A DNA stretch of 64,000 nucleotides from Sabethes cyaneus (GCF_943734655.1 NC_071355.1:54212949-54276948), one strand, 5' to 3'; shown: positions 32,057 through 47,953, counted from the first letter of the stretch. Program-made: numbers and translations. The notes: generated from the letters alone by a model not told the origin.

Positions 32057-33530
32057 ATGATATCGCGACAAGCAATCGAGTTGAGCAGGCGAGTCGAGCA
32101 GTCGAATCAAGTAATCGAGTCAAACAGTTGGGTCGAGCAGTCTAGCCGAACAGTCAAATCGAGCAGTCTAGTCGAGCAGTTAAATCAAGACTTTCAGTCA
32201 AGCAGTCCGGCCGAGCAGTTGAGCCGAACAGTTGAATCGAGTGGTCGAGTCGAGCAGTCAAGTCAAGCAACTGATCGGTTTACAGTTCAATCGAGCAGTT
32301 TAATCGAGCTGTTAAGACGAGTAGTCTAGTCGAGCAGTCGAATCGAATGGTTTAGTCAAGCAGTCGGGTCAAGCGGTTAAGTCGAAAAGTTGAGTCGAGC
32401 AGTTCATTCGAGCAGTTGAGTCGAGTAGTCCAGGTGCTCGAGCTCCAGCTAAGTCGAGCAGTCGAGTCGAACAGTAGAGTCAAGTAGTCCAGTCGAGCAG
32501 TTAAATCGAGTTGTCGAGTTAAATAGTTAAGTCAAGCAGTTGAGTCGGGCAGTCGGGTTGAGTGGCTAAGTCGAGCAGTCCAGTCGAGCACTTGAGTCGA
32601 GCAGTCGAGTCGAATGATTTAGTCAAGCAGTCGTGTCAAGCGGTTAAGTTGAACAGTTGAGTCGAGCAGTTCATTCGAGCAGTCGATCCGAGCAGTTGAG
32701 TCGAGCAGTCAAGCTGGGCAGTTGAACCGAGCAGTCGAGTCGAGCAGCCCAGTCGAGTAATTTATTTGCGTTGTTGAACCGAGTATTCTAGTCGAGCACT
32801 CGAATCGAACAATTTAGTCAAGCAGCCTAGCCGAGCAGTCGAGTCAAGCGGTTCAGTCGAGCAGTTAACTCGAACAGTTGAGTCGAGCAGTTAAGCCGAG
32901 TAGTCCAGTCGAGCAGTTGAATCGAGCAGTTAAGTGGAGCTGTCGAATCAAACAGTTAAGTCAAGCAGTTGAGTCGAGCAGTCGGGTTGAGTGGCTAAGT
33001 CGAGCAGTATAGTCGAGCTGTTGAATCAAGCTGTCAGTTGAGTCGAGCAATCAAATCGAGCAATCGGGTTGAGCAGTTGAGTCGAGCAACCGATTCGAAT
33101 AGTCCAATCGAGTAGTTGAGTCAAGCAGTTCATTCGAGCAGTCGAGTCGAACAATTGAGTCGAGTAGTCCAGTCGAGCAGGGGAATCAAGCAGTTGAGTC
33201 GAACAGTTGAGTCGAGCATCGAATCGAACAGTTGAGTCGTGCAGATGAATCATGCTGTCCAGTCAAGCAGCCCAGTCGAGCAGCTCAATCGTGCAGTTAA
33301 GTCGAGCAGTCGGGTCGAGTAGTAAGTCAAGCAAATGTGTCAAGCTGTTCAGTCAAGCAGTCAAGTCGATCTGTCCAATCAAGCAGTTGAGTCGAGCAAT
33401 CGAATCGAACAGTTCAGTCGAGCAGTTCAGTTAAACAGTACAGTCGAGCAATCAAATCGAGCAGTCTAATCGCCCAGTCCAGTCGAGCAGTCTAGTCAAC
33501 CAGTTGACCAATCGAGCAGTCCAGCAGCCG
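32057..33530 (+). repeat. 13-bp minisatellite (GAGCAGTTGAGTC)
   Basis: About 1.47 kb, roughly 110 units of GAGCAGTNNAGTC with substitutions; unit length is 13 where I counted. Because 13 is not a multiple of 3, the open frames across it have no repeated peptide and are not genes. Confidence 0.92.
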
Positions 33531-33789
33531 ACCAGCGACTGAGAATACAACCCATTGCTACGAAAGCATGACGTGCTGTCAGCGACCTGTTTTTAGTTAC
33601 CGATAAGTCTCTTATGACGTCCTGTCAGAGACCTGGTTTTCGGTACAGACATAAGCCTCTTATATAAATAGATGTTACAAATGACCCATTTATTGTCTAA
33701 TTTTCTACTTTTTCCCTTTCACACATTATCCTAAACTTGATACGGGAAGAACATCCTAGCAAGAAATGATTTGGTGTCAGTACCTGGTA
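33531..33789. other. No recognised feature
   Basis: A short direct repeat: CGTGCTGTCAGCGACCTGTTTTTAG-like text at 33572 and CGTCCTGTCAGAGACCTGGTTTTCG-like text at 33619. Nothing else seen. Confidence 0.4.
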
Positions 33790-34060
33790 ATCAACCCACT
33801 CAAGTGATATGAAGGTGAGCTATCTGCAGGTGAAACCGTTGCTCCAAGAATAACAGTCTCCAAGGTCTCGTCGTCTGATTTGTGAACTGTCTGCAGAATT
33901 ATCCCTGTGGTGACCTTGGCCGATCGAACAAATTTCTCCCAGGCGCCACCCAAATGTGGTGTAACAGGTGGGATGAATTTCTGTGTTCGTGAAGATTAAT
34001 GCTAAAGTTCCGATTTCTCCGATCTTTTTGCTTTCTTGAGCTCCCAATTTGCGCCTTGGC
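33790..34060 (-). pseudogene. BEL/Pao integrase C-terminal fragment
   Basis: One minus-strand frame reads FIPPVTPHLGGAWEKFVRSA, then KVTTGIILQTVHKSDDETLE. This matches the block F.PP.aPHmGGaWErlVRs.K...........sdE.L that follows the integrase core in BEL/Pao LTR retrotransposons, enzymes that join element DNA into chromosomes. No other BEL/Pao domain or LTR is evident nearby. It is a short fossil. Confidence 0.75.
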
Positions 34061-34394
34061 AGGAAATTTAGTTACGGTTGGTGCTCATTATTGTCTATGA
34101 GCAACCATGTTTTATGGATAAGACTGGATTTGTGAACTATAGAGTGGAGTTTTCCAGGTGTTCCCTGCGACTGGATACTTCTTCTTTGAACGTCTGCTTT
34201 TGAGCAATTTTCCACAATAGTTCTGCTCATTCCAACCCATTTCAGTATAAGTTCAACACATTTCAGTTAGTTTTAGTTTTGTAGTTGTACTTAATCGTCT
34301 CGTCGAATCGAAGTTGGTTGACAGCGTGATGAAAGAAAAAGTTTTATGTCATTTTGTCAAGTACTGCAAAATTAACGAAAATATAATTCTAAAA
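34061..34394. other. No recognised feature
   Basis: Sequence between the BEL/Pao fragment and the 1.1-kb TIR element, possibly more decayed BEL/Pao DNA, but no diagnostic motif. Confidence 0.35.
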
Positions 34395-35469
34395 GGGGGC
34401 ATCCATAAAGTACGTCACGCTTATAGGGGGGAGGGGGGGTAGACCTAATCGTGACGATTTGTGACATAGGGGGAAGGGGGAGTATGAAGTTATGTGACGT
34501 CACATGAAAAAAAGTCAAATTGAAAATTTATTCGGAAAATTATAATTTAGCCTTCATTTTAAGATACTACTATTGAAGGCTTCTATAAAATTAACATTCT
34601 GATGGGTTTTAAAACAAATAGTTAAATTTTTTGAATGAAAACTTTTTTTCAACATATATGTGTGAAAAGGACTCATTTATTCTTCTATGTAGTATGAACT
34701 CTCCATTACGGTTTTACAGAATATGCAGTACACCGCTGAAGAGCTGCTTGAGTACCGCCTAAAAGATTTTTGCAACCGCAAATAGCAGTCGCACAAACTC
34801 CTGAGGGGCTACGGGTAGCACAGTAGTCTAGTAGCACAGAGACCCATGGCAATGTTTTCCCTTGATATTCGTGCTGAACTCAATCGATTAATATAAACTC
34901 ATTCCGAAGTTCCACGGCTGCTTTTAAGGTTTTTCGGTATAATTTATACTGCCCCTCACTCAAAAGCTCTCTGAAGAATAGAGTTTATGCCACTTGCGGA
35001 CTAAGTTTCGAATCTCAGATAGTGTTGAATGATTGCACGATTGAATGAATACACAAAATGACAAAATCCGTCAGAAAAGTTCTTCCAAGGCGTGTTGCTG
35101 CAAGACGTCAGCAGGAGGTTCTGAGTCGTTCAACTAGATCAGACGAATTTGAGTGGATGGATGTAAAGGACGTGGATATGCGCGAAACATTAATCGACGT
35201 CACATCAGCGACTTCTGATCATCTTCAAAATCCGTGAATCGATGACTTATTAGCTCGAAAATTTGCCTTTTTTATTTGCTAGAATTTGATAGCTTTAAAT
35301 AAAAAGATTGAAATGCATATCTAATTCTTTTGTTGTGAAGGGGGGGGGGTTGCCGTGACGTGACGTACTTTTTCAGGGGGGTCACCGAATGTGTGACGAA
35401 ATGTGACAAGGGGGGGAGGGGGGGTTGATTTTGGTCAAAATTTCCGTGACGTACTAAATGGATGTCGCC
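34395..35469. mobile_element. 1075-bp TIR element, GGGGGCATCCAT ends
   Basis: Ends GGGGGCATCCATAAAGTACG (left) and, inverted, GGCGACATCCATTTAGTACG (right), with ACGTCACG continuing on both sides. G-rich subterminal blocks contain repeated GTGACGT and TGTGACGA words. AAA lies on each side (34392-34394, 35470-35472), a possible 3-bp target duplication such as Zator-type elements make. The superfamily is uncertain. Confidence 0.8.
35058..35237 (+). CDS. Small ORF (59 aa) inside the 1075-bp TIR element
   Basis: ATG to TGA frame starting MTKSVRKVLPRRVAARRQQE: basic at the N-terminus, acidic in the middle (DEFEWMDVKDVD). It lies in the right half of the element. I do not recognise it; it is too short for a transposase and may be the relic of one. 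Low confidence as a gene. Confidence 0.25.
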   Translation: MTKSVRKVLPRRVAARRQQEVLSRSTRSDEFEWMDVKDVDMRETLIDVTSATSDHLQNP

Positions 35470-35472
35470 AAA

Positions 35473-38400
35473 GCTGTAACCGAATTGTGAGTTTTGAATA
35501 TGATTTTGATATTATTTCCGCGCTGAATGAATCAATATATTTTATTCATTGCTGTTCAGCACTAAAACCGACATCCATTACCACACGGTTACATGCAAAT
35601 CGACCGGTAGCGGAATGCGCACCAAAAGCCATTCGAATTCCGTCCACGAACTCGTAATTAAAAGGATACACGATCGCAGTTTAATTTAGTTTCAATTATC
35701 CACCTGGACAGCAATGAGCTCTACACCGCCCGGCCGGGCCGGGCCGACCGTGCATGCGGTTATCCAATCGGCTCAAGTGCACTTTTTCACTAACCCTGAG
35801 GCGAACAATGATTTCGCGCGTCGCTCTCTTGTTTGTGTGTGTCTGTGTACGTGTGCATTGTTTTTGCCTTGATGCACAGACATGTTTTATTGCATCACGA
35901 ATTTTGTTTTCCTCCTTGTGGCAGGAAGGCAACAACGATCGGCGGGGAAAAGAGGGTCGGGCGCGCCAGCATCCAATTCGCGAAAGAAGATAATTCCCCA
36001 AATCCTACCGCCCGAAGAAAGGTAACATGGCATCGTCGAGCCGATCGCGCTGATTGTGCTGTTGTGCTTTTGGGAAAGCTTACATAAAACATAAGATGTG
36101 GGCTGGTTTTTGTGGCTTTCGCCGCGCATTCGGTCGGAAACCGGTTCTCACAATCCAGTGTTTTCGATTCGGGATTCGCTATAGCAGTATAGCAGTACGA
36201 GAGGACAAATGTTCGGAACCAATTCGGTTGTTTTTTTTTTGGCTGCCATAACTATTGGCCTGTCATTTTCACTGCGCATATGGGTGGATTTGATGTAATC
36301 GAAATTCGCACTGCAATTTCTTTCGCCATTAATGAATGGATTCGGATGAGCGATTTTCGCTTTACATTCCCTTGGAGTTGTGGCGTTGCAGCCTGTGGCT
36401 GCCAGAGCGCAGTGTACCAGCCAACAGGAGACTGACAGGGAAGGCAGCATTCTCTCAATGGAACCTGTCTTGTCTGCGATGAACGAAGATAATCGTCTGA
36501 TAAGAGCTGGAAAGGTGTTCTTCCTTGCTGGTCAGAAAAAACAAACCAGTTATGAATCGATGAAATCCGGAAATTTGAAACCGGTTTGGCTCGGTTGGCA
36601 CTAACAAATTGCTTTCCCGTGTTTGGACGAGAATGCAATTTTTCAGCCGTCCACAGGACGGGCATGCATTTGTCTGCAGCGAATATTCTGTCCCGGGGAA
36701 TGACTCAGTGTGACTCATTCGAAGACAATTTTGTGGATTCTTGCTTAAGTTTATAATTGAACTGAAATTATGTACAAATTTATCCCTTGGAGGGTGGTTT
36801 CGAAATTGGTTTGAAAGTGGATCAACCGGCCAACTCAAGTGAAATACATGAATGACCGATTAAGCTCATTCAACATCAGCAGAAGAATAAATTCCAGAAA
36901 TCATTCAACACTTACCAGCTTCCGACTCGTTCAGACACGACGATGGATGAGTTGCCACTTTTTGATCCATAAGCAAATCAAACTACATAATCACAACCTA
37001 ACAACCACGGACTCTGACCTGCCCTCCTTAATATTTTCGGAGACCACGTCGTCGTGCGTCGCGGCCAACCGGTACATGCCATCAAGCATCAACTGTCCAT
37101 CCGTCCGTCCGGAGGATGAAGTGGCGGAGATATTTACAGTTACATCGCTCAGCGCGCGAGCGCGTGGACGCAAATCTGTCGATTCTACAGAGTCATCATC
37201 ATCATCATCATCATCAGCATCATCAGTCGCGTTCGCTCTACGATTGTTTATGGCGGTCAGCAGGCCAGTCGCCCCAAAAGAACAAACCTTTAGGACTTCC
37301 TCTCTCTTTCCGTCTATTGACACGTGATGTGAAGTGTCTACTGGCGGGACGTGGGGACTTGGAATGAGATTAATAAAAGGCTATCATTAAGTGCGCTGGA
37401 GAAGCGCGAGCCATTCACCGACCCGAGCCGATAGAAACTGGTCGGTGAGTTTTGTAGCGATGACCCTCATTTGCGGAATGTGAATCTGTTTTTATCTTAT
37501 TGAGGTTAATTTTTTATCACCAGCCGTATATCTGATCGTGATGATTACACTTCTAAAACCATTGATTCCGCTACGTCGATCTTGACTCGTCTCATGAAAT
37601 AATTCCATGCCAATAAATCGAGAAGAAAAGCAGCCAACCAGCGCACCAGCCAGCGCGGTTGAGCCAAAACACAGCAATGGTCAGCTGAAATCTTCAAACA
37701 GGTTTCATTAATGCGCTGTAATAAATTTTCGTTTCGTTTAACATTTTTGGAATTCGTAATCATCGTCAATTGGGACGCACGGAAGAGTGTAACAGAAAAA
37801 ATACGGTCGGCACATGAGTAGATGAAAAATTAAATTTTTGCACCTTTGAATTTTTTATCATTTGGAAATAAACAGAACTCTTTAAAAATGCGGCATTTTT
37901 TTCCTCTTGCAGATCCCACCAAATCGATGTCGGTTGTACTCTTGACAACATTTGCTAGTTGGATAATTTAAGAAAGGTAAGTTCAAGGAATCTCACTGCT
38001 ATGTCAGACAAGTTAACAGCTCTAAAATCTAATTAAACAAGCTATTTCAATTCGAAAACTTGATGAACTTAATTGTTTTTGTGCTTGAATGAGCCACCAC
38101 CCCGAAGACGATCGCGACCGCGATGATGAGATCAGCCAGTCTCATCATTTTTTCCAAGAACCAAAAGCTCACGTACTCTATCTATATAGTTACTCAAAGC
38201 AGCCAATTTGGATTTTACTTTGTGTTTTTTTTTTCAATGCTTTTTAGCAGTTTTACTTCTGCGTTTTGAAATTCTACTCACGCAAGAATTCCGACGGAAC
38301 GGCTAACTTCAAGGTCATCTTGCCCTCCCCTGTTGGGGATCTTCTTGGAAGATTCAAACAGTGATTGTCGACGATTTGAATCATATCGGAATTTGACCGT

Positions 38401-39349
38401 GAAATCAAATTGAAAAAAGAAAAAAAAACGGGGATTCCACTGCTTTCGAGGTGTTTGCGTTTTTTAGGCTTCGGGGAATTCGATACCTACTATATGTAGC
38501 AACTGAAACTGCGAAACGAATGATCACGACGGGACAACTGCGCTGTAAGGTTTAATTGGCGATAATGTGCAATTTAAGTTTCGATTTGCAAATTTGTGAA
38601 ATTTTCGTTGCCTGTCATCCGAATGATTAATGTAAAAGATTTTCGTATCTTGAAGATACACGGGATATAAAAGTGATGAAATATTAATATTTAGCGTGCA
38701 TTTCACGCTTATTTTCTAACTTTATAAATCAAGGTATTTGAACTAAAGAATCCAGTCGAAAACATGTGTAGCAGCTAAACGACTACAGAACTAGAGGGGT
38801 CAAAATTATTGGAAAGGAATCGTAAAACATCGAAAATATAACGTATAATTTTGCCTCAGGCAATAAGTTATACGAACAAAGGATATACACTAAAATGGAG
38901 ACGATAAAATAGTACGATGAGCATGGCCGTAAAAATAATGAAAGGATTATACCATAAACCCTGAATATTAAACTTTGAAAATTAGAGCGAAACTAGATTT
39001 GATCCATCTATTAAGGAACCTTTGTTATAACCTCTTATTTATCATTTAAGATAGAAATCGACACGACTTAGAATCATAACTCAATTATCTTTTATCGCGG
39101 TGTTAGTTGGTTCATGTCATTTTGCTGACAGAAAATTAAGATTGATAAATAAATAGAATAAATTGCTGGGAAATTTTATTTCGTACCATAACTTGAGCCA
39201 TCATTTAAAAAGATTGCTTACAGTAATTAAAGTATATTAAATGAGAGGTTAATTCTTTAAGAGAGAAAATAATGTGATGATATATGGCGCACTATGATGT
39301 TTCAGAGCTTATACACTTCCTTATACACTGAAATAGCCTTTCATGCGGT
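35473..39349. other. No recognised gene; unique-looking DNA
   Basis: The largest stretch without clear elements. It has a GC-rich block GGCCGGGCCGGGCCGACCG near 35731, a TGTGTGTGTCTGTGTACGTG run near 35834, and an (ATC)n run at 37194-37222. Several overlapping ORFs of 60-160 codons occur on both strands between 35.7 and 37.4 kb, none recognised. It may be host intergenic, UTR or regulatory DNA. Confidence 0.35.
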
Positions 39350-39615
39350 ATGTTTTTACACGAATTTCGGAATTTACGCGGTTTTTTCTGCTATTTTCGT
39401 AATTTACGCAGTTTTTTATTACGCGAATTTCGGAATTTCCACGGTTTTTTTACGCGGATTTCGGAATTTATGCGAATGTGCTCAATTAGTCTATTTTCTC
39501 GCCTAGTGTTTAAATCCACAAAGTTTTTTTACGCGAATTTTTGTTTTTTACGCGAATTTCGGAATTTACACGATTTTGATTTACGCGTAAATCCTTTGCG
39601 TAAAAAGCGACTTGA
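39350..39615 (+). repeat. ~30-bp tandem repeat (ACGCGAATTTCGGAATTT)
   Basis: Units of ACGCGAATTTCGGAATTTAC followed by GCGGTTTTTT recur about seven times with decay and one gap (39475-39525). Open frames here (NFGIYAVF-like repeats) reflect the repeat only. Confidence 0.8.
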
Positions 39616-40051
39616 CTGTACTATTACATCTTTTATGCGTATAGTAGAGATTTGTACGTTATAATATTGAAGACACTTAACAACGACACTCTTATAGCTT
39701 AAGGGAAGCTTAGAAAAGTAAGGAAAAGCATTTCTGGTTCGTTTTTGTTTAAAATATCCAAAACAATTCATGTACTCTCGCAAATTTGTTTCTTTGAAAA
39801 GTATTATTCGCCCCTGAATTTTTGATATTTTATGTAGAGAGTCTCAGCTTTCCAGCAAAAATTATAAAAATAAATATTTTGGCCATACACAGCATGAAAA
39901 CACGCAAGAACAAATATTTTTGATGCTTGGGCAATCACAGAGCTTCAGCTGATACCAAAATAATAAAAATCAATTCAATGGTTGAGAAGTTATGAATTTT
40001 TAAAGAAGGAAAGCTTGGGAAAATCGGCGAGTTTTGGGAACAGTTTCACTC
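39616..40051. other. No recognised feature
   Basis: AT-rich DNA with no recognised frame or repeat. Confidence 0.4.
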
Positions 40052-40159
40052 CCCAAGCAGCAATCTTAGTTTTATTGTACTCTTATGGAGGCCTTTAAGA
40101 CCAATCTTGGTCTTAAATACCATCATAAGAGTGTAATAAAACCCAAATTGTTACTTGGG
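40052..40159. mobile_element. 108-bp palindromic MITE, copy 3 (TSD TC)
   Basis: Starts CCCAAGCAGCAATCTTAG and ends AAATTGTTACTTGGG, flanked by TC (40050-40051, 40160-40161). Same length as the copies at 8640 and 24848. Confidence 0.9.
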
Positions 40160-40172
40160 TCAACACTTTTAA

Positions 40173-40888
40173 GGGGGCATAGTACTTTTTCAATTAAAAA
40201 AATCGAAATTTTTTTATTGATTATTTCGAAAGATTAACATTTTGACCATATGTGTTTCAAGTCATTTTGATGAATTCTAAAAATTGACAAAGTTACAGCT
40301 ATTTGTAACGCGCGTGTCTGGAGCGATTACACAGCGAATAAAAACTTCAACGTCGTTTTTCTCGAAACCAGGTTTTGAAAGTCGGCTCAAATAAATATCT
40401 CAAGAACGGCTCAAGCAATTTTCATGATTCTTTTTTTGTTTCAAAGCCAACAAAATTGTCTAGTGTTTGACCCATCTTGTTTTCAATATTACAATTTTTG
40501 TATTTTTTAGAAATGTTCAAAGTCAATTTTTTCGACTAAAAACCTTACTTTAATGCTTGAATGTCCGCCATTTTGTTATGCGTTCGAATTAAAAAAAAAA
40601 AGGATGAGTCAAACACGAGATAATTTAATATACTTTCATGTCGTTTTGGAATTTTTCAATTCGGATAAGCCCCCCAGCGCCAATCCATGGTACAGCAAAT
40701 CATGTTTCTTTCGAATGATCATGTTCAAGGAGCCGTAGGGGAGAGGGGAAGAGGTTCACATATGCAAATAAAATTGTAAATATTAGTATAAAGTGCAATG
40801 TTTAGAATGCATAAAACCCGAATCGATTTGCTTTTCGCGTTATCGAGAAATAAGGCAAAAAATATGGTGTAAAAAGTACTATGTCCCC
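40173..40888. mobile_element. 716-bp TTAA-flanked element
   Basis: Ends GGGGGCATAGTACTTTTT (left) and, inverted, GGGGACATAGTACTTTTT (right), with TTAA on both sides (40169-40172, 40889-40892). TTAA duplication is typical of piggyBac and Kolobok superfamilies. No transposase frame found; the 61-codon frame at 40553-40738 is unrecognised. Confidence 0.85.
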
Positions 40889-40944
40889 TTAAACATTGTT
40901 GCTAATTTTCATCGCGATGATAGCTCATCGCCAGCATATCAGTG

Positions 40945-43765
40945 CACTGTGGTCCAGAAAGCCAAATTAAGTGGAAAAAATTGTTTACTCAGTAGTCGTT
41001 GATTTTAGACTATTTACGTCTTAGCAACAAAATCTTGATTTAGGATGCCGCTTTTTTTGGCATAAGCTATTTTAGGGTGACCCTTAAATTAACCAAGATC
41101 CAGAAATTATCTTCAAAACGAAACAAGATAGAGCGATATTCACTTCAGCAATTTTATAGCTTGAAGTATTTTGAGTAATATTGCAGAAGACGAAATCCTT
41201 CTATCTCGAACCGTTTCCATATTAGAGCGATTTTCCTGAGTCAAGTTAGGGTGACACTGCTATTTTGCGATTTTTCTCCATAACTTTTTTATTTTACATT
41301 TCTCGCAAAACACTTGCTCGGATGACTTGTGAGGCTCAATAAGACGCAACTTTTGGTGAAAAAAGAAATTGGCTATCTACTTTACTTCTACACTTATATT
41401 AATTTTTATGATGAAAATAGGCCGTTTTCAAATGTTAGTATCTCAGAAAGGTGCAAGCAGAATTAAAATCGGTTAATTGCGTTTGAAAGATCGTGATTTT
41501 TTGTGTATAATATCAAAAAATTGGAGGGTGGATTTTTGTCTATCTCAAATAAATCAACTTTGAATATGTGTGGTTTTAACATATTTAAGTATATAAAAGT
41601 AAACGAGTTGCGCCATAACTACGGGACGCCTTGACTGTTCTTCAGCAAACTTGGCGTACAAGTTTCTTGATACAAGTGAATCAGCGCAGGGGGCTGACAA
41701 AAAGGGGGTGGTCGCTAAAAAGGGGGAGAAGAGGTCCAAATAAGTAAAAGTGGCTGCGATCATCTTGCATTAAGGGGCGAACCAGCCACAGGCTGAAAAC
41801 CTCTCAAACATAGAATAATAATAATAATAATAATAATATCTTGCATTTGGTCTGTTAGAAGTTGTACAAGTGGCTGGGAGATAAGATGAAGAACGTGTGA
41901 AAAGATGGGAGGGTCACAACTACGGAAGTAGAACAATATAAGGAAGCCTTTGTTTCTCTTTCATTATCTTCGGAGAGACGTACAAGTTGCTGTAGACAAA
42001 ATGGTCGCTGACCGAGGAGAGCTAATCAAGGGGAGGGGTAGATATGTCTAAATGAGGAAAAAAGCTTTGTTTTTTGTATTATGAGAATTTGCAAACTGAA
42101 ACGTAGTGTTGTGAAGCCCGCATTCGTGTGGTCCAATTTTGTCTCACGATTTTCTTCTAACGAACACATATGCATGAGCATTTCTCTCGGATTTCTTTTC
42201 TGATATTCTCATACACTGCGACAAGTTTTTGCCATAGCGTATTTAGTTATCACCTCCCAGTTGGCCTCGAGGTATGATGCTGGTCTAATAAGCCAGTCGT
42301 CATATGTTCGAATCCCGACTGGGAGAGGCTGATAGAGTTAATAGGATCGTAGCAACTGGCCTTGCAATTGTCCTGCACTCTAACAGCTGGCTAATGCGTA
42401 CCCATACATCCAAGTGTGCCGCTCGTGCTCACGACCTATGGACAGCTCGTGAGCTTTGGATTCGCGGGCGGGATGTGTAGAAAGTTGATATGAGGCTGTA
42501 CACTCGCGAGTGTGTAGGTAGCAGAATGTATGCACACAGCGCAAGCAGTTGTTTGGCGTAGGCTTGCGTCAGTGGAGTAAGCTTCGGATGCTATGCTTTT
42601 CACACTCGCTCGCCTGAGATTTTCAACCTTATCGAAAACAGATGTACAAGTGTCTGAAAGACAAAAAAATGGTGGCCTCTGATGAAAGGGGAGGGGCGAA
42701 TCACGGAAATCCCCGGCGCGGGTAGAAAACTATTTAAACTTCTCATTCGGTAGTTTCACTCAATGATACTATGAAACACATATGGTTTCATTACTTTGTC
42801 TACCATTCCCTCTGTTTATTGGATAGTCTACCGTTTTTAATGTCTAACCTCATTATGAAGTTTAAGTCAACAAACATGAGGTTAAGTTTATACATTCTCT
42901 TTTAGATTTGGACCACTCACACAACTTATAACGGTTTAAATGCAAGATAATTACAGCCACTTTTACTTATTTGTACCTCCCCCTCCCCTTTTTAGCGACC
43001 ACCCCGCTTTTGTCAACCCCCTGTGCTGATTTACTTCTGTCAAGAAGAGTGTACGCTAAGTTTAATCAAGAACAGTCAAGGCCTTCCGGAGTTATGGCGC
43101 AACTCGTTTACTTTTATATACTTAAATATGTTAAAACCACACATATTCAAAGTTGATTTATTTGAGATAGACAAAAATCCACTCTCCAATTTTTTGATAT
43201 TATGCACAAAAAATCACGATCTTTCAAACGCAATTAACCGATTTTAATTCTGCTTGCACCTTTCTGAGATACTAACATTTGAAAACGGCCTATTTTTATC
43301 ATAAAATTTAATATAAGTGTAGAAGTAAATTAGATAGCCAATTTCTTTTTTCACCAAGAGTTGCGTCTTAGTGAGTCTCAAAAGTCATCTGAGGAAGTGT
43401 TTTGCGAGAAATGCAAATTAAAAAACTTATGGAGAAAAATCGCAAAATAGCAGGGTCACCCTAACTTGACTCAGGAAAATCGCTCTAATATGGAAACGGT
43501 TCGAGATAGAAGGATTTTGTCTTCTGCAATATTACTCAAAATACTTCAAGCTATAAAATTGTTGAAATAAATATCGCTCTATCTTGTTTTGTTTTGAAGA
43601 TAATTTCTGGATCTTGGTTAATTTAAGGGTCACCCTAAAATAGTTCTTGCCAAAAAAAGCGGCATCCTTAAACAAGATTTTTTTGCTAAGACGTAAATAG
43701 TCTAAAATCAACGATTACTGAGTAAACAATTTTTTCCACCTAATTTGGCTTTCTGGACCATAGTG
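40945..43765. mobile_element. 2.8-kb fold-back element with ~0.8-kb inverted arms
   Basis: Left arm 40945-41765 and right arm about 42965-43765 are near-identical inverted copies. For example, CACTGTGGTCCAGAAAGCC at the left edge matches GGCTTTCTGGACCATAGTG at the right, and TTAGGGTGACCCTTAAATTA matches TAATTTAAGGGTCACCCTAA. CAGTG is found on both sides (40940-40944, 43766-43770). The ~1.2-kb centre holds (AAT)n at 41814-41838, repeated TACAAGTGGCTGGGAGA... blocks and a SINE. No transposase frame is visible. The arms' high similarity implies a recent origin or gene conversion. Confidence 0.88.
42256..42430 (+). mobile_element. tRNA-derived SINE, family F head, copy 3
   Basis: CAGTTGGCCTCGAGGTATGA, TGGTCTAATAAGCCAGTCG, ATGTTCGAATCCCGACTGGG (B box), then CACTCTAACAGCTGGCTAAT. 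Clearly related to the 30958 and 60991 copies. Lies inside the fold-back element. Confidence 0.7.
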
Positions 43766-43770
43766 CAGTG

Positions 43771-47953
<4,183 letters not shown>

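Noticed and set aside
32057..33530. CRISPR-like array
   Set aside because: The repeated unit is 13 bp, degenerate and contiguous, with no unique spacers. It is a minisatellite in eukaryotic DNA.
36839..37367. Ser- or His-rich protein around (ATC)n
   Set aside because: The SSSSSS and HHHHHH runs come from the microsatellite, and frames on both strands are equally open.
37021..37450. Host first exon with splice donor
   Set aside because: A few AG/GT-like sites exist, but no conserved peptide or consistent exon structure could be assembled.
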